Assembly (NCBI GenBank): GCA_049522565.1
Contig: JBEKNT010000010.1
Coordinates: 1 to 40,247 of the forward strand
Source of the DNA: JASHVB01 sp049522565
GTDB lineage: Bacteria; Pseudomonadota; Alphaproteobacteria; Acetobacterales; Acetobacteraceae
Direction of reading: 5' to 3'
Length of the DNA: 40,247 nt
Shown: positions 14,441 through 22,094 of the stretch, piece by piece
How positions within the stretch are numbered: position 1 is the first letter of the stretch
How the letters are laid out: every line of letters begins with the position of its first letter
Position numbers and translations under genes: made by a program
The notes under the pieces: model-generated
The model's database searches: none
The model's input: only the letters and a program-made list of their open reading frames with translations
What the model was told of the DNA's origin: nothing

Positions 14441-17323
14441 TCAGAGGATGACGATCTCGACGCGGCGGTTCTGCGGCTCGCGCACGCCGGCACCGGTCGG
14501 CACCAGCAGATGCGTCTCACCGAAGCCTTGCGTGGTGATCGCATTGAGAGGTACGCCGTCCTTGATCAGCTCGGCCTTGACCGCGTCCGCGCGGCGGACC
14601 GACAGGCCCTGGTTGTACTGCGGCGTGCCGGAGGTATCGGTGTAGCCGTTCACCTCGATCCGCGTGTACTGCACGCGCGTCGAGTTGTCCGCCGCCTCCT
14701 TGATGATCTGGCGGGCGCGATCGGTCAGAGCCGCCTTATCCCAATCGAAGAACACCATGTAGGAACGGGCGGGCTGCACCGCCGGAGCCGGCGTGGCGAC
14801 CGGGACTGACGGCGGGGGCGGCGCTGCCTGGCCGAACTTGATCTTCATTCCCGCCATGAGCATCCCGACGCTGTAGTTCGGCGCGGCGTAGCCGGGGGTC
14901 AGGATCGAGACACCGGCGGCGCCGGCGGGCTGGATCGCGTTCGCGGTGTCGTTCCAGTTGTTGTTGTGGAAACTGGTGTAGGCGCCCTGGACGATCACGT
15001 CCACGTTCGGCATCAGCTCGTAGGTCGCGGTTATCCTGACACTGTTCATCAGCGAGTCGATGTCGGGATAGTTGCTGACGTTCTGATAGGACGCGGTCGG
15101 CGTGGGCACGAACACACCGTTGAACTCACCGAACATGACGGTGCCGTAGGAGATGGTGTAGTCGCCCTTCAGCTTCAGCTTCGGGTTGATCTGCCACTCG
15201 GTGCTCAGGCCAACGGTGTGGGTGCTGCTGGTGTCCTTGTTCTGATAGTAGCCGGCGCTCCCCAGGCAGGCCCCAGTGTTGCTGGTGGCGCAGTTACCAT
15301 TGCCGAGGTTGTTATAGAACAGCAGTTCGTAGGTGTAGAAGGCGTGCAGGTTGAGGCCCTTCATGGGCCGGAAGTTGACGTCCGGTCCGACGGTCAGGGC
15401 ATAGTCCTGCTTCACGCCGTTGCCCACGCCGGTGAGCGGGGCAAGCGTGACCCCACCGCTGGGAGACGTGTAATTGGAGGCGCCCGGATAGGTGTAGTTC
15501 TCGTTCTTGAACTGCAGGAAGAAGTCGGCGTTCAGGTTATCCAGCGGCATGTAGTCCGCCCGGGCCGTGACGGCCTCCGACGTCATCGGGGCCTGGTAAT
15601 AGGCGCCGGACCAGGTCGGACCGGAGGTCGGCCCATCCAGGTTCAACCATGGCGCGAGATAGCTGAGGTTGCCGCTGCGAGACGCGTAATCGAACGAGAC
15701 CTTGCCGTTGAGTTGCGGCCCGATATCGGACGCTACGCCGACCGATCCGGTATTGGTCCAGCTATGCCCGACCTGGGCGTTGCTGCGGTCGGTGATGTCC
15801 AGCCGATAGCCCAGGGTCAGCCTGGTATTGTAGGCGGGAAGCAGCTTGTAGGTCAGATCGGCGCCGGCGGCCTGCTTCAGCCAATCCTGCGGAACGACGA
15901 ACGCGTAGGGCGCGGTGGTGGCGGCGGTGGTGCCCGGAGCAGAGTCGCTGCCGGTGCCGCTGCCGTAAACGCCGTGGCAGGTGACGCCACCGTATGGCTG
16001 GGTGTAGTCGTTGTTGAGGCACGGCACGTTGACGCTGCGTCCATCCACCCCATAGAACGCGCTGATATCGGTGTTCGGGATCGGATGCGACGATGCGCTG
16101 ACCTTGACCTGGTACACCGTGGCCGTGATGTCCGGGGAGTTTTCGGTGGATCCCTGTAGCATGGGATTCAGGTTGTAGAATCCGGCCGTGTTGCCGATGA
16201 AGCCGGAGACATTCGGATCTGCCGTGTTGGACGGGAACGTGTCGTCCTGCTTTTCCACGCCGACCCGCGCGTTCAGGTTGATCCGCGTATTCGGTATCGC
16301 GTTGGTTGCCAGCAGCATCGTGACGTAATGCGCGCTGTTGCTGGGCGGCGTCGAATAGGCCGCTGCCTCCTGATACGGCTTCGCGGTATTCGCGAACGGA
16401 TAGGGCAGGGTGACGAAGAGGTTGTTGTCGGTGAAATGCGAGAAGGTGTACTGGAGGATCCCCTGGAACAGCCGGCTGTTGTAGGCACCCGAGATATCGT
16501 AGCGGTCGGTGTCGTAGTTGATCGGCAGGGCGAAGGAGTTGCCGCCGTAAGCGATATCGCCAGCTTCCTCCAGCGAGCCTTCCTTGTGCTCATGGCGGAA
16601 CGCGCCGGTGATGGTCCAGTCGTTCCAGATGTACTTAAAGTCGCCGCCGATAGCGTCGCGGCGGGTGCCGGTCTGGTACGGCTGCATGGCGCCGGTCGCC
16701 CCCAAAACGGCCGCGGTGTAGTGGCTGGAGGCGAGGGCACCCGGCGTGGCCACCGTTTGCGAGGTCGCGCCGCCGAACGGCGCCAGGCCGGGGTTCAGGA
16801 CCGCCTGGTTGCCATACACGGTATAGAGTGAGTCGATGACGTTGCCGGTGTAGGTGATGGAGTCGAGGTAAGCTCCGAATGCCCACGTGCCTTGTTGGCC
16901 GGCCTTGAACCCCAGCGAGCCGTTGTTCGAGAAGTTGTTGGTGACGCTGGACCCCCAAGCGCTGTCGTTGCCGATGCCGCTGCCATAGTGCGGACTGCCG
17001 GTCTGCAGCACCAGGTTGTTGCCGTTGAATTCGAAATACCGGGTGCCACCGGAGTTCCAGGTGTCACGGCCCATCACGTCGAAGCCGCCGACCAGGTCGA
17101 ACCCGGTGGTATTGAAGCCGCTGTAGCGGCCGGCCTGATCGGCGTTCTGGCCCATGACCCCCATGAGACCGAACTCGATCTCCCCACTATACGGCATACC
17201 GCCGATGGTGAGGCCCGAAGATGGTGCGCCGGCGGCAGGCGCCGGGGCTTGGGCGAGTGCGGCCATTGGCGCGAGGCAGGTAGATGCCAGTGCGATGGCC
17301 CGTAGTGCGTTGCGAGTGATCAT
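14441..17323 (-). CDS. mtrB: MtrB/PioB-family outer-membrane porin fused to an OmpA C-terminal domain
   Basis: A 960-residue outer-membrane protein. A signal peptide ending near LAPMAALAQA is followed by a long beta-barrel (about residues 40-830) with alternating aromatic strands and MtrB-like features: FGLMGVMGQNADQAGRYSGF, GQQGTWAFGAYLDSITYTG, LPINYDTDRYDISGAYNS and the late strand PNYSVGMLMAGMKIKFG. MtrB/PioB proteins sheath a decaheme cytochrome so that electrons cross the outer membrane. A Pro/Ala linker (about 832-852) leads to an OmpA domain (about 855-960: FFDWDKAALTD, NGYTDTSGTPQYNQ, LSVRRADAV) with the Asp and Arg used to bind peptidoglycan. This fusion is not part of the Shewanella or Rhodopseudomonas proteins as I know them. 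The MtrB CxxC motif of Shewanella is absent. It follows the decaheme gene by 28 bp, with GGGGG before the ATG. Confidence 0.85.
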   Translation of the reverse strand: MITRNALRAIALASTCLAPMAALAQAPAPAAGAPSSGLTIGGMPYSGEIEFGLMGVMGQNADQAGRYSGFNTTGFDLVGGFDVMGRDTWNSGGTRYFEFNGNNLVLQTGSPHYGSGIGNDSAWGSSVTNNFSNNGSLGFKAGQQGTWAFGAYLDSITYTGNVIDSLYTVYGNQAVLNPGLAPFGGATSQTVATPGALASSHYTAAVLGATGAMQPYQTGTRRDAIGGDFKYIWNDWTITGAFRHEHKEGSLEEAGDIAYGGNSFALPINYDTDRYDISGAYNSRLFQGILQYTFSHFTDNNLFVTLPYPFANTAKPYQEAAAYSTPPSNSAHYVTMLLATNAIPNTRINLNARVGVEKQDDTFPSNTADPNVSGFIGNTAGFYNLNPMLQGSTENSPDITATVYQVKVSASSHPIPNTDISAFYGVDGRSVNVPCLNNDYTQPYGGVTCHGVYGSGTGSDSAPGTTAATTAPYAFVVPQDWLKQAAGADLTYKLLPAYNTRLTLGYRLDITDRSNAQVGHSWTNTGSVGVASDIGPQLNGKVSFDYASRSGNLSYLAPWLNLDGPTSGPTWSGAYYQAPMTSEAVTARADYMPLDNLNADFFLQFKNENYTYPGASNYTSPSGGVTLAPLTGVGNGVKQDYALTVGPDVNFRPMKGLNLHAFYTYELLFYNNLGNGNCATSNTGACLGSAGYYQNKDTSSTHTVGLSTEWQINPKLKLKGDYTISYGTVMFGEFNGVFVPTPTASYQNVSNYPDIDSLMNSVRITATYELMPNVDVIVQGAYTSFHNNNWNDTANAIQPAGAAGVSILTPGYAAPNYSVGMLMAGMKIKFGQAAPPPPSVPVATPAPAVQPARSYMVFFDWDKAALTDRARQIIKEAADNSTRVQYTRIEVNGYTDTSGTPQYNQGLSVRRADAVKAELIKDGVPLNAITTQGFGETHLLVPTGAGVREPQNRRVEIVIL

Positions 17324-17351
17324 ATCGAGCCCCCTTGCTCGTGCCGTCGCA

Positions 17352-18308
17352 TCAGCGGATGAAGAAAGCGCCGGCGGGGCTGTTCGACCCGTGGACTTGC
17401 GAGTGGCAGTTCACGCACTGTCTCTGGTTCGCCAGCGCGGAGTTGAAAGAGCTCGTGCCCGGCCCGCGGAATGGGATCGAATGCGCCCCACCGAAGGCAC
17501 CGCCGCTGGTATTGCTCACCGCGCTATGGCAGGAAGCGCAGAGGAAGTTCATCTGCTCTTTCATCAGGCGCGGCTGGTTCGAGCCGTGCGGCGTGTGGCA
17601 GTTCAGGCAGTTGTCCCGCACCGGCTGATGCTCCCACAGCATCGGCCCGCGCTTGTCGGCGTGGCAGTTGTAGCAAGTCTCGTTGACGGTGAATTCCTTC
17701 AGCGACTTCGTATCGCCCGGCGAGCCGTGCGGATTGTGGCAGTCGCTGCACACCACCTTGCCCTCGCGGATCGGGTGGTGCGAGTACTTGTAGCTGTCGG
17801 ATCGCTGCTGGGCGTGACAGGTGAAGCAGATCTGCGGCTGGGTGGCCTTCACCAGGATCGGGTCTTTCGCCGTGTGCGCCGTGTGGCAGTCGGTGCAGGC
17901 GACACCGTTGCGCTGCATCGTGCTGCCCTGCCAGTTCATGCGCAGGCCGGACTCGTGGCAGCTCAGGCAGACCTGGTTGCGCGCTTCGGCCGGCGACTTG
18001 TGCGGACCCGCGAAGACGATGTCGGGGTACGGCGCCTTCATCGCGATATGGTTGTCGCTCGGCCCGTGACAGGCCATGCAGCCGCCCATCGCGAATGGCG
18101 TGCGCGGATCGCCCACCACCGCCATCGGGCCCTGCAGAATGGCGGTGACCTTCGGATCGCCGCCATGACAGGTCAGGCACGTGCGCGTGCCAGCATCGAC
18201 CGCGGGGCGTTGCGCCGCCGCGGGCTGCGGCGATTGCGCCGATGCGGGAAGTGCCCCCAGCGTCAGCGCAATCCCGAATAGCAGCTTCAACGCAAGTGTC
18301 TGCTTCAT
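17352..18308 (-). CDS. mtrA: Decaheme c-type cytochrome, MtrA/PioA/DmsE family
   Basis: A 318-residue periplasmic cytochrome with a signal peptide (KLLFGIALTLGALPASAQ) and exactly ten CxxCH motifs, in order CLTCH, CMACH, CLSCH, CTDCH, CFTCH, CSDCH, CYNCH, CLNCH, CASCH and CVNCH. Spacing between motifs is that of the MtrA family, whose members form an electron wire through an MtrB barrel; length is also close. Extra histidines (for example KYSHHP, MLWEHQPV) can serve as distal ligands. Its partner barrel gene lies 28 bp downstream, so the two form an operon. The 39-bp block at 18423-18461 lies 115 bp upstream. In this family relatives serve Fe(III) reduction (MtrA), Fe(II) oxidation (PioA, MtoA) or DMSO respiration (DmsE); no DMSO reductase is seen here. 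Confidence 0.93.
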   Translation of the reverse strand: MKQTLALKLLFGIALTLGALPASAQSPQPAAAQRPAVDAGTRTCLTCHGGDPKVTAILQGPMAVVGDPRTPFAMGGCMACHGPSDNHIAMKAPYPDIVFAGPHKSPAEARNQVCLSCHESGLRMNWQGSTMQRNGVACTDCHTAHTAKDPILVKATQPQICFTCHAQQRSDSYKYSHHPIREGKVVCSDCHNPHGSPGDTKSLKEFTVNETCYNCHADKRGPMLWEHQPVRDNCLNCHTPHGSNQPRLMKEQMNFLCASCHSAVSNTSGGAFGGAHSIPFRGPGTSSFNSALANQRQCVNCHSQVHGSNSPAGAFFIR

Positions 18309-18422
18309 AACGGTATCTCTCGTGCTTGCCCGGCGGAGTTCATGTCTTCACGGCCACGAAATCTGCTTCCCGAATCGAACAGGAGCGACTGCTCCAGGGG
18401 CACGATCCGCCGCCGCATGGAG

Positions 18423-18461
18423 AAACGGTAGCACCAGGATTACCGAAAATTTATGATACCA
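18423..18461 (-). promoter_or_regulatory. Conserved upstream block, copy A (before mtrA)
   Basis: On the minus strand this block begins TGGTATCAT and ends GGTGCTACCGTTT. About 30 of 39 positions match copy B at 27111-27148. Both lie in non-coding DNA upstream of minus-strand cytochrome genes. It may be a promoter plus an activator site; I cannot assign a sigma factor from the letters. Confidence 0.55.
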
Positions 18462-18569
18462 GGGGAAGCGCGGCTGAATGGCCACAGTCCGATCCCGGTG
18501 GGGGGAGCCCGCCACCGACCGGGCGGGCGGCCCTGGTCCGCCGCCTTTGCCGGCTGACCGTTCCGGTGG

Positions 18570-18583
18570 TTGATCTGTATCAA
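18570..18583. promoter_or_regulatory. FNR-type box 1, TTGAT-CTGT-ATCAA
   Basis: A perfect match to the FNR/ANR consensus TTGAT-N4-ATCAA, centred about 68 bp before the GTG of the small membrane protein gene at 18645 and in the space that divides it from the divergent mtrA gene. The flanks (GGTGGTTGAT left, TGACCGGCGC right) recur at box 2. It suggests activation under low oxygen. Confidence 0.75.
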
Positions 18584-18644
18584 TGACCGGCGCAACGATC
18601 GCGGGTGAGAAGAACCGGAGCGGACCAGGCAAAGGAGAACTTTC

Positions 18645-18938
18645 GTGAGTGCTTCCAGTCCGGAGGGCGCCGCCGCGCCAGCGTCAGCGCACGCCGTGGC
18701 AGGGCGGACGCACGGTGCCGTCGCGGCAGCGCCGGGACCCGGCAGCGCGTCCTCGGCCGCATCGCAGCCCGCGCCGGGCGGCGCTGCGGGCTCGCGCAGG
18801 ACCGCGGGGCAGGTCGTGCGCGATATCGTCCTGTTCTTCGTCGCGCCGTACGTGACGATGGCCTACCTCGCCATGTTCCCGTTTGTCGCGATGAAGATGC
18901 TGGCGCAGGCCCGCCGCCAGCGGAAGGAAGCGGCCTGA
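18645..18938 (+). CDS. Small single-pass membrane protein of the cytochrome locus
   Basis: A 97-residue protein with a GTG start, set by AAAGGAG at ideal distance. The first 50 residues are a low-complexity Ala/Gly/Ser/Pro stretch; residues 57-82 (VLFFVAPYVTMAYLAMFPFV) form one membrane helix, and the end is short and basic (RRQRKEAA), which favours a cytoplasmic C-terminus. There is no heme motif and no recognised family. It lies directly behind FNR-type box 1, and the next gene, behind box 2, encodes the nine-heme cytochrome. A role as an accessory subunit or assembly helper of the inner-membrane complex is inferred from position only. Confidence 0.65.
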   Translation: MSASSPEGAAAPASAHAVAGRTHGAVAAAPGPGSASSAASQPAPGGAAGSRRTAGQVVRDIVLFFVAPYVTMAYLAMFPFVAMKMLAQARRQRKEAA

Positions 18939-19013
18939 GCGCGGCCGGCCATGCCGCGGCGGCCAACCCACGGGTTGTCTGCCCGGCCAGGCTGCTGATG
19001 GCGCTTTCGGCGG

Positions 19014-19027
19014 TTGATGTGCATCAA
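19014..19027. promoter_or_regulatory. FNR-type box 2, TTGAT-GTGC-ATCAA
   Basis: A second perfect FNR/ANR-type palindrome, centred about 116 bp before the GTG of the nine-heme cytochrome gene. Flanks match box 1 over roughly 40 bp, so the small gene and the cytochrome gene seem to have promoter copies that arose by duplication. Confidence 0.75.
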
Positions 19028-19136
19028 TGACCGGCGCGGCGATCACGGGCCAGATCACCCAAAGCAGGCAGGCGGTGACCGGTCTTGCTGCGGCGGTGAC
19101 GACGACAGGGACTCAGACGAAACCACGGAGACTCAG

Positions 19137-20492
19137 GTGACGAAGCCCAGCTTACGCGGCCAGATGGGGCGCGGAGCACTTGCCATAGGCGGCCTCCGCG
19201 CGGCCGCGGCCGCCGTCGTGCTGTCGATTGTCGGGATGACCGCGCCGGCATCAGCGGCCGACCCACCCGCCGCTGTTGCGCCTTCCGCTGCCGACCAGAT
19301 GTGTCTCGGCTGCCACGGGATGGCGGGACTCGAAAAGCCGCTGGGCAGCGGCGAAACGCTCTCGTTGCACATAGCAGGCGACCGGTTCGCGCAGTCGGTG
19401 CATGCCGCGCTCGGCTGCACCGGCTGCCATACTGACGTGAACCTGGCCAGCCATCCGCCGGCGGCGAACTCGATCGCCAGCAAGCGCGCGTTTTCCATCG
19501 CCATGGTGCAGGTCTGCCGCACCTGTCACAGCGACAAGTTCGCGCAATGGGGCACCAGCGTGCACGCCGCCCTGGTCAGCGAGGGCAACCAGATCGCCCC
19601 GGTTTGCACCGGCTGCCATTCGCCTCACGGGGTGATAAAGGGCGCCGCGGCGTCGATGGACTCGGTCCCCTGCAAGGCCTGCCACGGCGCCATCTTCACC
19701 GCGTATGCCAAGAGCGTGCATGGCGTGTTGCGCAACGGCGGGCTGGCCGAGGCACCGCTGTGCTTCAGTTGCCACGGGGCGCATGACGTGCAGGTTCCCT
19801 CGGCCGGCGTCGGCAGGCGGGATGTCTGCCTGGGCTGCCATACCGAGGCCGCCGCTTCGCACCGTACCTGGCTGCCGAATGTCGATCTGCACTTCAGCGT
19901 GGTGTCGTGCCCGGTCTGCCATGTGCCGCAGGCGCAGCGGAGAGTGGACCTCATTCTGTACAACAGCGCGACGCAACGGGAGGTTCCCGAGGCGATCGGC
20001 ATGCCGCAGTTCGAAACTCTGGGCAGCTCTTCGACCGCTACCCGGCCGGGCCTGGATCCGACGATGCTGTTGGCTTTGCTCAAGGCGCTGAATCCCCCGG
20101 GCGCCGAGGGCACGACCGCCCTGAAGGGTCGATTGGAAGTCAGCACCGGGATCGAGGATCACGAGATCACCTTCGCAACCAAGGCGATCAGCGACTGCGC
20201 GACCTGCCATCGGGAGGGATCCGCCGCGTTTCAGAGTGTCACGGTATCCGTCTCCGGACCGGCCGGCATCCCGGTCCGCTATGACGCCGACAAGGCGGTG
20301 TTGAGCTCGGCCTTCTCGGTTCCCTCGGTCGGCGGCTTCTATGCCATTGGCGGCAGCCGCATCACCCTGCTGGACGTGCTGCTGGTCCTGGCATTGCTCG
20401 GCGGTATCGGCGGGCCCCTCGGCCATCTGACCGTGCGATGGATCTTCCGGCATTTTCTGAACCATACGCCCAACGGGCAGCGGAAGGGCTAA
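19137..20492 (+). CDS. Nine-heme c-type cytochrome with C-terminal membrane anchor
   Basis: A 451-residue cytochrome. The start is taken at GTG 19137, preceded by GGAG, which gives a signal peptide (RAAAAAVVLSIVGMTAPASA). Nine CxxCH motifs follow: CLGCH, CTGCH, CRTCH, CTGCH, CKACH, CFSCH, CLGCH, CPVCH and CATCH. The first eight lie within about 235 residues; the ninth comes after a gap of roughly 90 residues. A single membrane helix (ITLLDVLLVLALLGGIGG) near residues 405-425 anchors it with a short basic end. A HydC/FdnI-type cytochrome b gene starts five bases later. Geobacter CbcL also joins nine c hemes to such a cytochrome b, in one chain. I infer an inner-membrane quinone:cytochrome c oxidoreductase. 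Confidence 0.88.
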   Translation: MTKPSLRGQMGRGALAIGGLRAAAAAVVLSIVGMTAPASAADPPAAVAPSAADQMCLGCHGMAGLEKPLGSGETLSLHIAGDRFAQSVHAALGCTGCHTDVNLASHPPAANSIASKRAFSIAMVQVCRTCHSDKFAQWGTSVHAALVSEGNQIAPVCTGCHSPHGVIKGAAASMDSVPCKACHGAIFTAYAKSVHGVLRNGGLAEAPLCFSCHGAHDVQVPSAGVGRRDVCLGCHTEAAASHRTWLPNVDLHFSVVSCPVCHVPQAQRRVDLILYNSATQREVPEAIGMPQFETLGSSSTATRPGLDPTMLLALLKALNPPGAEGTTALKGRLEVSTGIEDHEITFATKAISDCATCHREGSAAFQSVTVSVSGPAGIPVRYDADKAVLSSAFSVPSVGGFYAIGGSRITLLDVLLVLALLGGIGGPLGHLTVRWIFRHFLNHTPNGQRKG

Positions 20493-20497
20493 GCAAG

Positions 20498-21142
20498 ATG
20501 CATCGGATTTACCTTCACCCGCTCCCCGTGCGGATCTGGCATTGGATCAATGCGGCGGCCTTCGTGCTGCTGATTCTCACCGGGCTGCAGCTTCGCTATG
20601 TAGGTCTGATCAACGCGGTGCCGTTCCGGATCGCCGTCGCCACCCACAACCTGGTTGGCTTCGTCCTCATCGCCGATTTCTTCCTGTGGCTTGGCTTCTA
20701 TCTTTCGTCGGACCGGATCAAGGTTTACCACCCCGAGCTGGACCTGATGAAATACTTCCGCGGCAGCGTCGCCCAGGCGCTGTATTACGGTTATGGCATC
20801 TTCAAGCGAGCGCCCGAGCCGTTTCACGTGAGCGTCTACAGCAAGTTCAACCCGCTGCAAGCCATGACCTACCAGCTCATCATGCTGCTGCTGCTGCCGA
20901 TTCAGATCTTCACCGGCGTCCTGCTGTGGGATCTCGAGCGTTTCGCGCGGGTGGTGGCGTTGTTCGGTGGGGTGCGCGTCATCGATACCGTGCACGTCCT
21001 GATCTTCATCTTTTTCGTGTTCTATCTTCCGGCCCATATCTACCTTGCGACGCTGGGCCGCAGACCGATGACCCACATCACGGAGATGATCACCGGCTAT
21101 GAGGAAGACGAGGAAGCGGAAGGCGCCGATGCGGCGGAATGA
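20498..21142 (+). CDS. HydC/FdnI-type di-heme cytochrome b subunit
   Basis: A 214-residue integral membrane protein with four helices, like the cytochrome b subunits of Ni/Fe hydrogenases, formate dehydrogenase-N and thiosulfate reductase. Candidate heme ligands are the His of RIWHWINA (helix 1), ATHNLVG (helix 2) and TVHVLIF with LPAHIYLATLG (helix 4). These subunits exchange electrons with the quinone pool. The C-terminus is short and acidic (EEDEEAEGADAAE). The ATG at 20498 lies five bases after the nine-heme gene, with AAGGG inside that gene, so the pair is co-translated and very likely forms one complex. There is no hydrogenase or dehydrogenase catalytic subunit nearby, which supports the cytochrome partner. 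Confidence 0.9.
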   Translation: MHRIYLHPLPVRIWHWINAAAFVLLILTGLQLRYVGLINAVPFRIAVATHNLVGFVLIADFFLWLGFYLSSDRIKVYHPELDLMKYFRGSVAQALYYGYGIFKRAPEPFHVSVYSKFNPLQAMTYQLIMLLLLPIQIFTGVLLWDLERFARVVALFGGVRVIDTVHVLIFIFFVFYLPAHIYLATLGRRPMTHITEMITGYEEDEEAEGADAAE

Positions 21143-21254
21143 TGGCCAGGCCCCGACCGGCGGCACGGCCGCGTAGAGGCACGCGTGGCGCGTGTCCCGG
21201 CGGCATTCTTCTCTCAGGCTGGTCGATAGGTGCGGCGCGAACCGGGTCCCGGAC

Positions 21255-21809
21255 ATGCTTTTGTTCTATGCCACGCGGGATGGCCAATCCCGGCGCATCG
21301 CCGAGCGCATCGCTGCCCGGCTTGCCGAAGCCGGCATCTCTGCGTCGCCGCAAGATCTTGCGGTGGCGCAGCCGGCACCGGCAGCATGCGCCGCTGCCCG
21401 GTTGGTCGCTGTCGTGGCGGCCGTGCGCTATGGCCGGCATTTGCCGGAAGCGGAGCAGTTCCTGGCCGCGTATCGGGCGTTGCCCGCACCGGCGCCGCTG
21501 GTCTTCGTCTCGGTGAATTTGACCGCACGGAAGCCGGGCAAGGACACCGTCGATGGCAATCGCTATCTGCGGAAGACGCTGGGCCGGCATCGGCTGCACC
21601 CGGTGTTGGCGACCGCCGTCGCCGGACGGCTCGACTACCCGCTTTACGGCTGGCTCGACCGGCAGATCATTCGACTCATCATGCAACTGACGGGAGGACC
21701 GACCGATCCGCGAAGCTGCGTCGAATTCACCGCGTGGGACGGGGTGGATGAGCTTGCGTCGCGGATTGCCGGTCTGCACCGCAGCGTCATGGATCGGCAG
21801 GAGGCTTGA
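21255..21809 (+). CDS. hemG: HemG-type protoporphyrinogen IX oxidase (quinone-dependent)
   Basis: A flavodoxin-fold FMN enzyme of 184 residues that oxidises protoporphyrinogen IX to protoporphyrin IX and passes electrons to quinone, which lets heme be made without oxygen. It begins MLLFYATRDGQSRRIAERIA (FMN loop TRDGQ) and carries the HemG-specific blocks VFVSVNLTARKPGKDT, DYPLYGWLDRQIIRLIM and QLTGGPTDPRS. This lines up well with E. coli HemG from memory. An upstream GTG at 21192 would add 21 residues not seen in the family. It sits 112 bp after the cytochrome b gene on the same strand. HemG is rare in alphaproteobacteria, where HemJ is usual, so it may have been acquired with this heme-rich locus. 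Confidence 0.88.
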   Translation: MLLFYATRDGQSRRIAERIAARLAEAGISASPQDLAVAQPAPAACAAARLVAVVAAVRYGRHLPEAEQFLAAYRALPAPAPLVFVSVNLTARKPGKDTVDGNRYLRKTLGRHRLHPVLATAVAGRLDYPLYGWLDRQIIRLIMQLTGGPTDPRSCVEFTAWDGVDELASRIAGLHRSVMDRQEA

Positions 21810-22094
21810 ATGGTGACCCCGCGCGCTGATCGCCGATCAGCCGGCCAGGCTGGTCCGGGGCCGGTCGTTGGTCGTCCGATCCGTGCGCGTTCGCTGTCCG
21901 AAGCGCCGCGGATTTCCGTTGCAGCCTTATCAAGACCGTATCAAAGCTATCGCCGCACGGTGGGCTCGGCGGCGACCGGAGAGATGGCGCAGCAGGCTGC
22001 CGGGCATCCTGCTGCGCGGATCGCTGCATCCATGGGATCTTCGGCAGGGCAAAAGACGCAGCGGCAGGCTTTTGGCGCAGGAGGGCTGATATGA
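21810..22094 (+). CDS. Short ORF of unknown function between hemG and the methyltransferase
   Basis: A possible 94-residue protein. Its ATG directly follows the hemG stop, AGGAGG lies at good distance, and its stop overlaps the next start as ATGA, which is how operon genes are often packed. The product is basic and rich in Ala, Gly and Arg with no recognisable domain. A second frame (TTG at 21868 to 22089) also stays open and encodes an Arg-rich peptide; third-position G/C does not clearly favour one. It may be a real small protein or a coupling leader. Confidence 0.4.
   Translation: MVTPRADRRSAGQAGPGPVVGRPIRARSLSEAPRISVAALSRPYQSYRRTVGSAATGEMAQQAAGHPAARIAASMGSSAGQKTQRQAFGAGGLI

Noticed and set aside
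17352..18308. Assignment of the decaheme to DMSO respiration (DmsE)
   Set aside because: No DmsA/DmsB-type molybdoenzyme is present in the window; the sulfite oxidase-like gene at 7429 is cytoplasmic and unrelated.
18423..18461. A sigma-54 promoter reading (TGG-TGC ... TTTC) inside the shared block
   Set aside because: The GG and GC positions do not fit the -24/-12 spacing in both copies, so the assignment is not supported.
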